Assembly (NCBI GenBank): GCA_009836625.1
Contig: VXVC01000004.1
Span: 513,037-577,036 of the forward strand
Length of the DNA: 64,000 nucleotides
DNA from: Holophagales bacterium
GTDB taxonomy: Bacteria > Acidobacteriota > Thermoanaerobaculia > Multivoradales > Multivoraceae
Reading direction: 5' to 3'
Below the pieces are notes generated by a model. It was not told where the DNA came from. It saw only the letters and a program-made list of their open reading frames with translations, and made no database searches. Shown piece by piece: positions 12,282 to 20,654 of the stretch; within the stretch, counting starts at the first letter, position 1; each line of letters opens with the position of its first letter. The translations under genes were made by a program, and so were the position numbers.

Positions 12282-15200
12282 ATGTCGACGGCCTCCTGCC
12301 CGTTGCGCCTGGCGGCGACAATCATCTTCCTCTGCGCAGCGCCCGGGATGGCTCAGGAGGCCAGCCCGGCGCCGGTAGACGAGCACGAACACGGCGAGGC
12401 GGACGGGGCCGACCACGCGCACGAGCACCACAGCCACGAGTTCGAGACCTTTAGCCACACGGTCACGGTCACCGGCTCCTGGATCCCCGGCACTCCCGAG
12501 GACGCGGCGCAGCCGGTTTCCGTCCTGTCGCGCGACGACCTGGAAGCGGAGGGTTCGCCCAGCGTGTTCGACCTCATCCGCAATCTCCCGTTCAGTCTCG
12601 GCGCGAACCTCGGCTCCGAGCAGTTCGGCGTGCGCGCCGGGGCGGACCGCTCGAGCCTGAACCTGCGTGGCCTCGGCGCGAGCCGCTCCCTCGTTCTCCT
12701 GAACGGCGATCGCCTGACCTGGTCGCCGGGAGCGATCCCCAACCAGGCGCAACTCATGGTCGACACGAACGTCCTGCCGATGGTCGCGGTCGAGCGGGTC
12801 GAGCTCCTGCGCGACGGCGGCGCGGCGACGTACGGCTCGGACGCGATCGCCGGCGTGATGAACGTGATCACCCGCAGCCACTTCGACGGCCTCTCGTTCG
12901 AGGGCAAGCACAGCATGATCGACGGTTCCAACGGCGACGGCGAGATCGGCCTGATCGCCGGCCGGCCCTTCGCGGCCGGCCGCGGCCATGCGGTCACTTC
13001 GCTCGGCCTCTCGCGGCGCGGCCCCATCCGCTTCCTCGACCGGCGCTGGGCGCTTGCGCCCTATGCCGACAACCCGCGCGGCGGCTGGTCGGGAACCGGC
13101 CGTCCGGCGACGTTCTATCCGCTCTCGGACGCTCCCGGAATCCGCGACCCGAACTGCGAGCGCGTCGGGGGCGCGGTCAGCAGCCCCGGCAGTCCGCTCT
13201 GCCGCTACCAGTACACGGCATTCGACAACATCGTGCAGGACACGCGCCGGGGGCAGTGGTTCACCGAGGCCTCCTGGGACACGGAGGGCGGCTGGCATCT
13301 TGGCGCCGAGTTCCTGCTCGCCCGCAGCGAAGTGCCGTCGTGGTTCACTTCGCCGTCCTATCCGCCGACCAGGGTCATGGACGCCAGCCGTTCGGTGCGG
13401 GCGAACAACCCGGGCCTGATCGACATGGCCAGGCTCTACCCTGAGGTCTACGGCCCCTACGCCGCCTGCAGCGCGCCCTACTGCCTGTGGCAGGGCGACG
13501 GCGCCGCGCAGGACGCTGCCGGCATCGACCCCGGCTGGCAGGAGGTGGCCTGGATTCGCGGCCGGACGTTCGGCCAGGAGGGACCGCTGCGCAGCTACTT
13601 CCGCGAGTCCGAGACCGAGCGGGTCGCCTTCGACCTCGAGGGAGTGACGGGCGAAACCCTGTGGGCCTTTCGCGCGTCGTGGTCGGCCGCGGAGCGGAAA
13701 CTCGAGGACGGCGATGTCCTGGACTACCGCCTCCGGCGCGCGCTGGCGGGACTCGGCGGCCTCGCCTGCGAGCAGCAGGTGCCGAACGAGCACGACGGTG
13801 GCGGCAACCTGAGCTTCTCGCTCGAAACGCTGCGCAGGCACGCCGGCCAGGGCGACTGCAGCTACTGGATCCCCTTCTCCAACTCGATCAGGCCCCATCC
13901 CGCCGTGCCCGGCGTCACGAACCCCGACTACGACCCGGCCTTCGACAACGGCCACCTGTTCGACTACCTGACGACGATCCTGGGGACGCGCGGCGAAACC
14001 ACCCTGCTCGTTCTGGAGGCCGTGGCCAGCGGTCTGCTGAACTGGTCGCTCTCCGGGGGGACGGCGGAGTACGCGGTCGGCGCCCAGTGGCGCGCCGAGA
14101 CCTACGAGCTGACGCCCTACTCGGTCGGCGTAGCTCCGCCCCGTGGCGGCGCCCTCCACGACATCGAGGTCTATCCCTGCCCGGGCGGCCCGGAGATCAC
14201 TTCCTGCGCCACTCCGGAGGGCCTGTTCGTCTATCTGCCGCCCGCCTTCTCGACCGAGGACGACCGCGGCATCGGGTCGGTGTTCGGCGAACTGTCGCTG
14301 CCTCTTCATTCCTCGCTCGACAGCCAGCTCTCGCTCCGGTTCGAGGACTACGGTGGGGACGTCGGATCGAGCCTCGATCCGAAGGTCGCGCTGCGCTGGC
14401 AGGCGACCGAAGCGCTAGCGCTGCGCGGTTCACTGGGGACCACGTTCCGTGGTCCGACGCTGAACCAGACGGTCTCCGGCATCGCCGAGACCTCGCGCGA
14501 GAACATCGGTCCCATCGGTACCGCGAAGCCGGTCCGTATCCACGGCGATCCCGCGCTCGATCCGGAGTCGGCGACGACGTTCAATGCCGGCCTGGTGGTC
14601 GAGCGAAGTGGTCTGGCCGGCGCCGGCAGCAGGCTCTTCGCCACGCTGGACTACTGGCGCTACGACTTCAGGGATCCCCTGGTCATCCAGCCCTTCAGCG
14701 CCCTGATCGGCCTCGCCTGCCCGCCCGTCGATCATCCCCTGTGCGATCCGGGCTCCCCCTGGTTCGACGCCCTGACGATCAGCGGCGGCGTACCGACGAT
14801 CGAGAATCTCGACGCCGTGTCGGTGCGGATCGTCAACGGGCCGGACATCGAGACCGACGGCATCGACTTCCGGGCCGACTTCGAGGCCGATGCGGGCCAG
14901 GGACGCCTCCGCCTGGGCGCATCGGCCACGTACGCGCTGTCCTGGCGGATCGACGGCTGGGAACTCGGCGAGGCGTACGACGCGAAGGGCCGGCTAAACT
15001 ACGACACCTCCCTGGCCCGGCCGCTCCCGGAGCTCAAGGGCCGCGTCTTCGCCGGCTACTCGCGCGGTCCCTTCACCGGCCGCTGGAAGCTGAACTACAC
15101 TGGCTCCTTCCTCCAGGACGCGCCGCCGCCGTGGGGCGAGGACTACCCGGTCGACGCCCACGCCACCCACGACATCCACGTCTCCTGGGCCCTGCCCGGC

Positions 15201-15341
15201 GACCGCACCACGCTCTTCGCCTCGATCCTCAACCTCGCCGACGAGGATCCACCGCTGATCTTCCGCCCGGCGAACTACGACGCCTCGACGCACGATCCCC
15301 TGGGCCGGGTCCTCAGCATCGGCGTGCGGTTCGAACTCTAG
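12282..15341 (+). CDS. TonB-dependent outer-membrane receptor, copy 1, with His-rich N-terminus
   Basis: 1019-aa outer-membrane receptor. A signal peptide (about residues 1-24, ending 'GMAQ') is followed by a His/Asp/Glu-rich linker ('DEHEHGEADGADHAHEHHSH'), then a TonB-box-like 'TVTVTGS', the plug domain ('LNLRGLGASRSLVLLNGDRL', 'VERVELLRDGGAATYGSDAIAGVMNVI') and a long beta-barrel ending in the hydrophobic 'LSIGVRFEL'. The barrel carries several paired cysteines in likely extracellular loops ('CSAPYC', 'CERVGGAVSSPGSPLC', 'CPGGPEITSC'). It takes up an unknown ligand with TonB energy; the His-rich stretch hints at metal binding but does not prove it. A close paralogue lies at 17498-20569. 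Confidence 0.93.
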   Translation: MSTASCPLRLAATIIFLCAAPGMAQEASPAPVDEHEHGEADGADHAHEHHSHEFETFSHTVTVTGSWIPGTPEDAAQPVSVLSRDDLEAEGSPSVFDLIRNLPFSLGANLGSEQFGVRAGADRSSLNLRGLGASRSLVLLNGDRLTWSPGAIPNQAQLMVDTNVLPMVAVERVELLRDGGAATYGSDAIAGVMNVITRSHFDGLSFEGKHSMIDGSNGDGEIGLIAGRPFAAGRGHAVTSLGLSRRGPIRFLDRRWALAPYADNPRGGWSGTGRPATFYPLSDAPGIRDPNCERVGGAVSSPGSPLCRYQYTAFDNIVQDTRRGQWFTEASWDTEGGWHLGAEFLLARSEVPSWFTSPSYPPTRVMDASRSVRANNPGLIDMARLYPEVYGPYAACSAPYCLWQGDGAAQDAAGIDPGWQEVAWIRGRTFGQEGPLRSYFRESETERVAFDLEGVTGETLWAFRASWSAAERKLEDGDVLDYRLRRALAGLGGLACEQQVPNEHDGGGNLSFSLETLRRHAGQGDCSYWIPFSNSIRPHPAVPGVTNPDYDPAFDNGHLFDYLTTILGTRGETTLLVLEAVASGLLNWSLSGGTAEYAVGAQWRAETYELTPYSVGVAPPRGGALHDIEVYPCPGGPEITSCATPEGLFVYLPPAFSTEDDRGIGSVFGELSLPLHSSLDSQLSLRFEDYGGDVGSSLDPKVALRWQATEALALRGSLGTTFRGPTLNQTVSGIAETSRENIGPIGTAKPVRIHGDPALDPESATTFNAGLVVERSGLAGAGSRLFATLDYWRYDFRDPLVIQPFSALIGLACPPVDHPLCDPGSPWFDALTISGGVPTIENLDAVSVRIVNGPDIETDGIDFRADFEADAGQGRLRLGASATYALSWRIDGWELGEAYDAKGRLNYDTSLARPLPELKGRVFAGYSRGPFTGRWKLNYTGSFLQDAPPPWGEDYPVDAHATHDIHVSWALPGDRTTLFASILNLADEDPPLIFRPANYDASTHDPLGRVLSIGVRFEL

Positions 15342-15356
15342 GACCGGGGTGCTTCC

Positions 15357-16655
15357 GTGAAGCTCACGAGCGAATCGACGGCGCGCGCTACACCATGGAT
15401 CGCGCGGTCCGCAGCTGCTCGGGTCCGGGCCGCGATTCTGGTTCTGTTCGTTCTCGGTGGACCGGCCGCGTCGGCGCAAAGCACCGTAAACGCGGCTTCG
15501 CTCCCCGCGCATCTCCGGCCAACGCTCGACGGCACCGCAACCCTGATCTACGACGCCTCACCTGGTCGCCGAGTGCAGCTGACAGTCCTTTCGGATCCGG
15601 CAGGCCTTGAAGCTACGAGGCTGACCCTGGAGACGACTGCGGAGGATCTGAAACCTCTCGTCACGGAGATCCGTGAGCTCGCGCTGCGCCGGCCACCTGC
15701 TTCTCTTGGTCGCATCGTCCGCCTGGGAGATCAACTGGGCGAACTTCTGCTCGCACCGGTCGCTGACCAGCTCGGGAGTGTCTCCCGGCTCGGCCTTTCC
15801 GCCAACGGACCGTTGAGCGACCTGGCGTTCGGCGTTGTTCGGGCACCGCGGTCGCTCGATCCTCAGGGCCGCTACCTGATCGAAGCGCGGACTCTCTGCT
15901 GGATCGACCCGGCCCTGGGCGACGGCAACGCCGCCGACCGCCCGGCGAGCGACAGGCCGGTTGCGCTGGCGATCGCCGACGCCGTGTACCGTCCACCGGC
16001 ACGGCCACTCGGCGCCTCCATGAGCGACGGCGGCATCTCCTGGCGCCAGCACGCCGCGCGCCGCAATCAGGCGGGCACGATCCGCGCGCTGGGCTTGCCG
16101 GTAGTGTCCCGGTTCGGTCAAGCCGCCTCACCCGCCATCTTCTGGGAGTCGGCCGAGAGCTACGCCGTCCGGTTGCTTCACCTGGCGGTTGAGGCGCAGA
16201 TCGACCCGGCCAACCCCGACCGTTCAGCCCTGCTGCTTTCCCCCGAGAGGTACGACGAGCAGGCCATTCCCGTAGGCACAGGCCAACTGGCGTCGAGACT
16301 CGCGCTCGAACGCGAATCGCTGGTCGTCCTCTCTGGTCTGGACACGGGGAACCACGGCATCGGTCCGGGACCGTTCGTCGAGGCCTTCGGCGCCGCGGGC
16401 GCGGGTTCGGTCGTCGCGTCACTCTGGCCGGTCGTCGACGAATCCACGACGCACCTGTTCGACGCGTTCTACGAGAAGCTCGCCGAGGGAGCGACGCCGG
16501 CCGGAGCACTCCGAGACGCACAGAGCAGGCTCCTGGCCGAGCCGCTTCGTTTCGAACAGGGCGAGGGCCGGGAGCCCGTGGAGTTCGATGCTTTGCATCC
16601 GTACCACTGGGCCGGCTACCGCGTTTATCGAGGTTCGGCAGCAACCTGCGGTTGA
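15357..16655 (+). CDS. Secreted CHAT-domain protein lacking catalytic His and Cys (pseudo-protease)
   Basis: 432-aa protein starting with GTG 15 bases after the TonB receptor. A signal peptide is visible (hydrophobic 'AAILVLFVLGGPAASA', about residues 27-42). The C-terminal half has the CHAT (caspase-like) signature 'VVASLWPVVDESTTHLFDAFYEKL' and the closing 'HPYHWAGYRVY'. The two catalytic positions are changed: the His motif (H-x-A-T-H-G) reads 'HLAVEA' with Glu279 instead of His, and the S-A-C-x-T-G motif reads 'SGLDTG' with Leu328 instead of Cys. It is therefore probably an inactive, binding-type CHAT fold in the periplasm or outside. No TPR repeats are present, unlike most CHAT proteins. 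Confidence 0.8.
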   Translation: MKLTSESTARATPWIARSAAARVRAAILVLFVLGGPAASAQSTVNAASLPAHLRPTLDGTATLIYDASPGRRVQLTVLSDPAGLEATRLTLETTAEDLKPLVTEIRELALRRPPASLGRIVRLGDQLGELLLAPVADQLGSVSRLGLSANGPLSDLAFGVVRAPRSLDPQGRYLIEARTLCWIDPALGDGNAADRPASDRPVALAIADAVYRPPARPLGASMSDGGISWRQHAARRNQAGTIRALGLPVVSRFGQAASPAIFWESAESYAVRLLHLAVEAQIDPANPDRSALLLSPERYDEQAIPVGTGQLASRLALERESLVVLSGLDTGNHGIGPGPFVEAFGAAGAGSVVASLWPVVDESTTHLFDAFYEKLAEGATPAGALRDAQSRLLAEPLRFEQGEGREPVEFDALHPYHWAGYRVYRGSAATCG

Positions 16656-16663
16656 GACAAGCG

Positions 16664-16669
16664 TAGAAT
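16664..16669 (+). promoter_or_regulatory. -10 hexamer TAGAAT, leaderless position
   Basis: TAGAAT ends 7 bases before the lipoprotein ATG, so transcription would begin at or next to the start codon. No good -35 is seen, and the upstream CHAT gene ends only 21 bases away, so read-through is also possible. Confidence 0.35.
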
Positions 16670-16676
16670 CCCCCGC

Positions 16677-17171
16677 ATGACACCTCGCTCCGACCGTTTC
16701 CGCCTTTGTGCCACCACTGCCGTTCTCCTTCTGGGCGTGTTGGCCCTCTCGGGCTGCGGCGAATCGTCGCCGCCCCCCGCGACGGCGGCCAGCGACGATC
16801 CAGTCGCCACGCTGCTCGCGCTGCCAATGGAGCGGCTGATCGCGTACGACGCGGAGATCGAACTGACCCCTGATCAGGAAGAGATCAAGCGCGCCGCTCT
16901 GACGCCGATTCCCGCCCCCTGCTGCAGCGACCGCTCGGCTTACACGTGCTGCTGCCAGTGCAACCTGGGTCGGGCCTGGTGGGGCCTGTCGAAGGTGCTC
17001 ATCACGGAGCACGGCCAGAGCGCGACCGAGGTCCAGGCCAACGTCGAACGCTGGATTCGGAACGTGCGCCCACAGGGTTTCGCTGGCGACTCCTGCTACA
17101 CGGGACGCTGCTCCACCGCGGCAAGGCACGACGGCTGCTCGGGCATGAACCCGAACCGCATCGTGAGCTGA
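16677..17171 (+). CDS. Cys-rich lipoprotein of unknown function
   Basis: 164 aa. The N-terminus is a lipoprotein signal peptide with lipobox 'LSGC' (Cys27), so the mature protein is lipid-anchored. A short linker rich in Pro and Ala follows. The C-terminal 80 residues hold eleven cysteines in clusters: 'APCCSD', 'TCCCQCNLGRAWWGLSKVL' and 'GDSCYTGRC...GCSGM'. The pattern resembles conserved Cys-rich exported proteins from environmental bacteria and loosely the PCYCGC-type proteins; a metal-binding or redox role is plausible but unproven. It sits between the two TonB receptors, 13 bases before the VapB-like gene. Confidence 0.75.
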   Translation: MTPRSDRFRLCATTAVLLLGVLALSGCGESSPPPATAASDDPVATLLALPMERLIAYDAEIELTPDQEEIKRAALTPIPAPCCSDRSAYTCCCQCNLGRAWWGLSKVLITEHGQSATEVQANVERWIRNVRPQGFAGDSCYTGRCSTAARHDGCSGMNPNRIVS

Positions 17172-17184
17172 TCGCCGAGTTCGC

Positions 17185-17448
17185 ATGAAGATCACCGTCG
17201 AGCTTCACGATGAGTTGCTCGAGCAGGCACAGGCGGTGGCCGAAAGAGAGGGTACGACTCTCCGCAGCCTGGTCGAGGAAGGCCTGCAGCGTAGCCTGGA
17301 AGCACGCCGGAAAGCGGCACAACGGCATCTGGACTTTCCGAGCTACGGGGGCAGCGGATTGACGACCGAGTTCCGGGGTGCGCCGTGGAATCGGATTCGA
17401 GCCGAGGCCTACCGCGGGCACGGCGCGTGCTCGCCATCGCCACGATGA
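17185..17448 (+). CDS. VapB-type antitoxin, apparently without toxin
   Basis: 87-aa protein matching the VapB family of type II toxin-antitoxin systems. The N-terminal DNA-binding part is 'MKITVELHDELLEQAQAVAEREGTTLRSLVEEGL' and the C-terminal toxin-binding part is 'GGSGLTTEF...WNRIRAEAYRGHGA'. In the usual system a PIN-domain VapC begins at or just after this tail. Here the frame runs on for a few non-family residues (CSPSPR) and the next gene is a TonB receptor, so the toxin is missing. It could still act as a DNA-binding regulator of this locus. Confidence 0.8.
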   Translation: MKITVELHDELLEQAQAVAEREGTTLRSLVEEGLQRSLEARRKAAQRHLDFPSYGGSGLTTEFRGAPWNRIRAEAYRGHGACSPSPR

Positions 17449-17462
17449 CCCTCGCCGGTTGA
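17427..17462 (+). pseudogene. Possible vestige of a vapC toxin start (12 codons)
   Basis: A GTG codon overlapping the end of the antitoxin gene in the +2 register begins 'VLAIATMTLAG' and then a stop. VapC proteins paired with this VapB type commonly begin like 'M-x-A-[IV]-D-T-N', so 'VLAIATM' may be the remnant of a deleted toxin whose key Asp and Asn were changed. The stretch is very short and chance similarity is possible. Confidence 0.3.
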
Positions 17463-17497
17463 GCCGCCACCGGCCGTTCAGCGTCAGGCGAGAAGCT

Positions 17498-20400
17498 ATG
17501 TCGGCCGTCCTCCGCTCCACCTCCCGGCGAGCGCTCATCGTGTCGGCGGCGGCCGTCCTCCTGGCGTCCGGGGCCATTGCCCAGGAGACCGATGACGACC
17601 ACGCGGACGAGCACGAACACGCGGGCGCGGGGGAGGCCGGGCACGACCAGGAACACCACACGCACGAAGTCGAGACCTTCAGCCACACGGTGACCGTCAC
17701 CGGCTCCTGGATTCCGGGCACCCCCGAGGACGCCGCGCAGCCCGTCTCCGTTGTGTCTCGCGACGACTTGGAGGCGGAAGGCTCGCCCAGCATGCTCGGC
17801 GTCATCCGCAACCTCTCGTTCAGCCTCGGTGCCGACCTCGAGTCCGACCAGTTCGGCGCGCGCACGAACGAGGACCGCTCGACGCTCAACCTGCGCGGCC
17901 TTGGACCGAGCCGATCCCTGGTGCTGCTCAACGGCGACCGCCTGACCTGGTCTCCAGGCGCCATCCCGGACCAGGCGCAGCTCATCGTCGACACGAGCGT
18001 GCTGCCCATGGTCGCGGTCGAGCAGGTCGAGTTCCTGCGTGACGGCGGCGCCGCGACCTACGGCTCCGACGCCATCGCCGGCGTGATGAACGTGATCACC
18101 CGGAGCCACTTCGACGGTCTGTCCTTCGAGGGCAAGCACAGCGTGATCGACGGTTCGAACGGCGACGGCGAGGTCGGCCTCATTGGCGGCGGACCGTTCG
18201 GCGGAGGACGGGGTCATGCCGCCAGTTCCCTCGGTCTTTCGCGGCGGAGTCCGATCCGGCTCCGCGACCGCGACTGGGCCGTTCGGCCCTACGCCGACAA
18301 TCCCCGGGGGGGCTGGTCGGGGACCGGCCGGCCGGCTGTGTTCTACCCGCTCTCGGGCGCGCCAGCGATCCGCGACCCGAACTGCGAGCGCGTCGGGGGC
18401 GCGGTCAGCAGCCCCGACAGCCCTCTCTGCCGCGTCCAGTACACGCCGTTCGACAACTTGGTGCAGGACACGCGCCGTGGTCAGTGGTTCACCGAAGCCT
18501 CGTGGGACACGGAGGGCGGCTGGCACATCGGCGCCGAGGTCCTGTTCGCCAGGGGCGACGTGCCTTCCTGGCAGACCTCGCCGGGCTATCCGCCGAACAA
18601 GGTCGTCGATCTCACCCGTTCCGTGCGGGCGAACAACCCGGGGCTGGTCGACATGGCACGGCTCTACCCGGATCTGTACGGCGCCTACGCCTTCTGCGAC
18701 GCCCCCTGGTGCGGCTGGCAGGGAGACGGCGGCGCCCAGGACGCGGCGGGAATCGACCCGGCCTGGCAGGAAGTGGCGTGGATTCGAGGCAGGATGTTCG
18801 GCCAGGAAGGTCCCCTGCGCAGCCACATCCGCGAGTCCGACACGGAACGGTTCGCGTTCGACCTCGAAGGGGTGACCGGCGAGACCCTCTGGGCGTTCCG
18901 CACCTCCTGGTCGAGCGCCGATCGCAGGTTCGAGGACGGCGACGCCCTGCACTACCGCGCCCGGCGCGCGCTGGCCGGTCTCGGCGGCCTTGCCTGCGAG
19001 CAACAGGCGCCGAACGAGTACGACAAGGGCGGCAATCTGAGCTTCTCCCTGGACACCCTGCGCCGGTACGCGGGGCAGGGCAACTGCCGCTACTGGATCC
19101 CGTTCTCCAACTCCATCAGGCCCCATCCCCTGGTACCGAACGCCTCGAACCCCGACTACGATCCGGCGTTCGACAACGGTCCCCTGCACGACTACCTGAC
19201 GACGATCCTCGGCAGCCGGGGCGAGACGTCGCTGCTCGTCGTCGAAGCGGTGGCGAGCGGCCTGCTGGACTGGAGTCTCCCCGGCGGCGCGGCGGAGTAC
19301 GCGGCCGGAGTCCAATGGCGCGGCGAAACGTACGAACTGAATCCGTACACCGTCGGCGCGCCGACACCGCGAGGCGGCGCCCTGCACGACATCGCGATCT
19401 ACCCCTGCCCGGGCGGGCCGGACGTCACATCGTGCGAGAAGCGCGAGGGCGTGTTCGCCTACCTGCCGCCCGTCTTCCCGATCGAGGACGATCGCGGCAT
19501 CGGATCCGTGTTCGGCGAACTCTCGCTGCCGCTCGCCCCCTCGGTCGAAAGCCAGGTGTCGCTCCGCTTCGAGGACTACGGCGGCGACGTCGGCTCGAGT
19601 CTCGACCCCAAGTTGGCCCTGCGCTGGCAGGCCACGGACGCGCTGGCCCTGCGCGGCTCCTTCGGCACCACGTTCCGCGGGCCGACACTGAACCAGACGA
19701 TCGATGGAATTGCCGACACCTCGCGGTTCTTCATCGGCCGCATCGGCACGTTCAAACCGATCCACATTCACGGCGACCCGGCGCTCGACCCGGAGTCGGC
19801 CACGACGCTCAACACGGGCCTGGTGTTCGAGCGCAGCGGCCTCGGCGGCGGCAGCGGCCGCGTCTTCGCCACCATCGACTACTGGCGCTACGACTTCACC
19901 GACCCGCTCGTCATCCAGCCCTTCAACTCCATTCTCGGCCTCGCCTGCCCGCCCGCGAACCATCCGCTGTGCGACGAGGCTTCCCCCTGGTTCGACGGGC
20001 TGACCATCAGCGGCGGCGTCCCCAGCCTCGAGAACCTCGACACGCTCGCCGTACGGATCGTCAACGGCCCGGGCATCGAGACCGACGGCATCGACTTCCG
20101 CGCCGACCTCCAGAGAAACGCGGGCCCGGGACGTCTGACCCTGGGCGTCTCAGGCACAACCACCCTGTCCTGGCGCATTGACGGCTGGGAACTCGGCGAC
20201 CCCTACGACGCGAAGGGAAGGCTGAACTACGACACCTCCCTCGCCCGCGCCCTGCCGGAGTTCAAGGGCCGTCTCTTCGCCGGCTACACGTTCGGCCCCT
20301 TTACCGGCCGCTGGCACCTGAACTACACCGATTCCTATGTCCACGACGCCCCCGCCCCCTGGGGCGACAACTACCCCATCGACGCCTTCGCCACCCACGA

Positions 20401-20569
20401 CCTCCACGTCTCCTGGTCCATCCCGGGCGACCGCGCCACCCTCTTCGCCTCGATCCTCAATCTCGGCGACCAGGATCCACCCCGCGTCTTCCGCCAAATC
20501 AACTACGACCCCTCGACCCACAACCCCCTGGGCCGGATCCTCAGCATCGGCTTGCGGTTGGAGTTGTAG
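17498..20569 (+). CDS. TonB-dependent outer-membrane receptor, copy 2, with His-rich N-terminus
   Basis: 1023-aa paralogue of the receptor at 12282, colinear over its whole length with most residues identical by eye. Signal peptide 'VSAAAVLLASGAIAQ' is followed by its own His-rich acidic linker ('DDDHADEHEHAGAG', 'HDQEHHTHE'), the same 'TVTVTGSWIPGTPEDAAQPV' TonB box/plug start, plug and barrel, ending 'LSIGLRLEL'. The paired loop cysteines are conserved. Loops differ most, for example 'YAFCDAPWCGWQG' against 'YAACSAPYCLWQG', as expected for diverging ligand specificity. The ATG at 17498 is chosen over the ORF-track start because it directly precedes the signal peptide. It is last in the plus-strand run from 12282. 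Confidence 0.93.
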   Translation: MSAVLRSTSRRALIVSAAAVLLASGAIAQETDDDHADEHEHAGAGEAGHDQEHHTHEVETFSHTVTVTGSWIPGTPEDAAQPVSVVSRDDLEAEGSPSMLGVIRNLSFSLGADLESDQFGARTNEDRSTLNLRGLGPSRSLVLLNGDRLTWSPGAIPDQAQLIVDTSVLPMVAVEQVEFLRDGGAATYGSDAIAGVMNVITRSHFDGLSFEGKHSVIDGSNGDGEVGLIGGGPFGGGRGHAASSLGLSRRSPIRLRDRDWAVRPYADNPRGGWSGTGRPAVFYPLSGAPAIRDPNCERVGGAVSSPDSPLCRVQYTPFDNLVQDTRRGQWFTEASWDTEGGWHIGAEVLFARGDVPSWQTSPGYPPNKVVDLTRSVRANNPGLVDMARLYPDLYGAYAFCDAPWCGWQGDGGAQDAAGIDPAWQEVAWIRGRMFGQEGPLRSHIRESDTERFAFDLEGVTGETLWAFRTSWSSADRRFEDGDALHYRARRALAGLGGLACEQQAPNEYDKGGNLSFSLDTLRRYAGQGNCRYWIPFSNSIRPHPLVPNASNPDYDPAFDNGPLHDYLTTILGSRGETSLLVVEAVASGLLDWSLPGGAAEYAAGVQWRGETYELNPYTVGAPTPRGGALHDIAIYPCPGGPDVTSCEKREGVFAYLPPVFPIEDDRGIGSVFGELSLPLAPSVESQVSLRFEDYGGDVGSSLDPKLALRWQATDALALRGSFGTTFRGPTLNQTIDGIADTSRFFIGRIGTFKPIHIHGDPALDPESATTLNTGLVFERSGLGGGSGRVFATIDYWRYDFTDPLVIQPFNSILGLACPPANHPLCDEASPWFDGLTISGGVPSLENLDTLAVRIVNGPGIETDGIDFRADLQRNAGPGRLTLGVSGTTTLSWRIDGWELGDPYDAKGRLNYDTSLARALPEFKGRLFAGYTFGPFTGRWHLNYTDSYVHDAPAPWGDNYPIDAFATHDLHVSWSIPGDRATLFASILNLGDQDPPRVFRQINYDPSTHNPLGRILSIGLRLEL

Positions 20570-20654
20570 CTGCCAGGCTCACGGGGCGCCCGCACACACC
20601 GTGTGTGGCACTCCTGAACCTCGTGCGCGGGTTCCACCGACATCCAGCTGGCAG

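Noticed and set aside
17192-19963. 923-aa minus-strand ORF opposite the second TonB receptor
   Set aside because: Composition is the mirror of the receptor codon usage; a similar 707-aa shadow exists opposite copy 1. High GC at third positions removes stops on the other strand.
12282-20569. The two TonB receptors as an assembly duplication
   Set aside because: They differ throughout at the protein level, including signal peptides, linkers and loops, and the genes between them are not duplicated, so they are true diverged paralogues.
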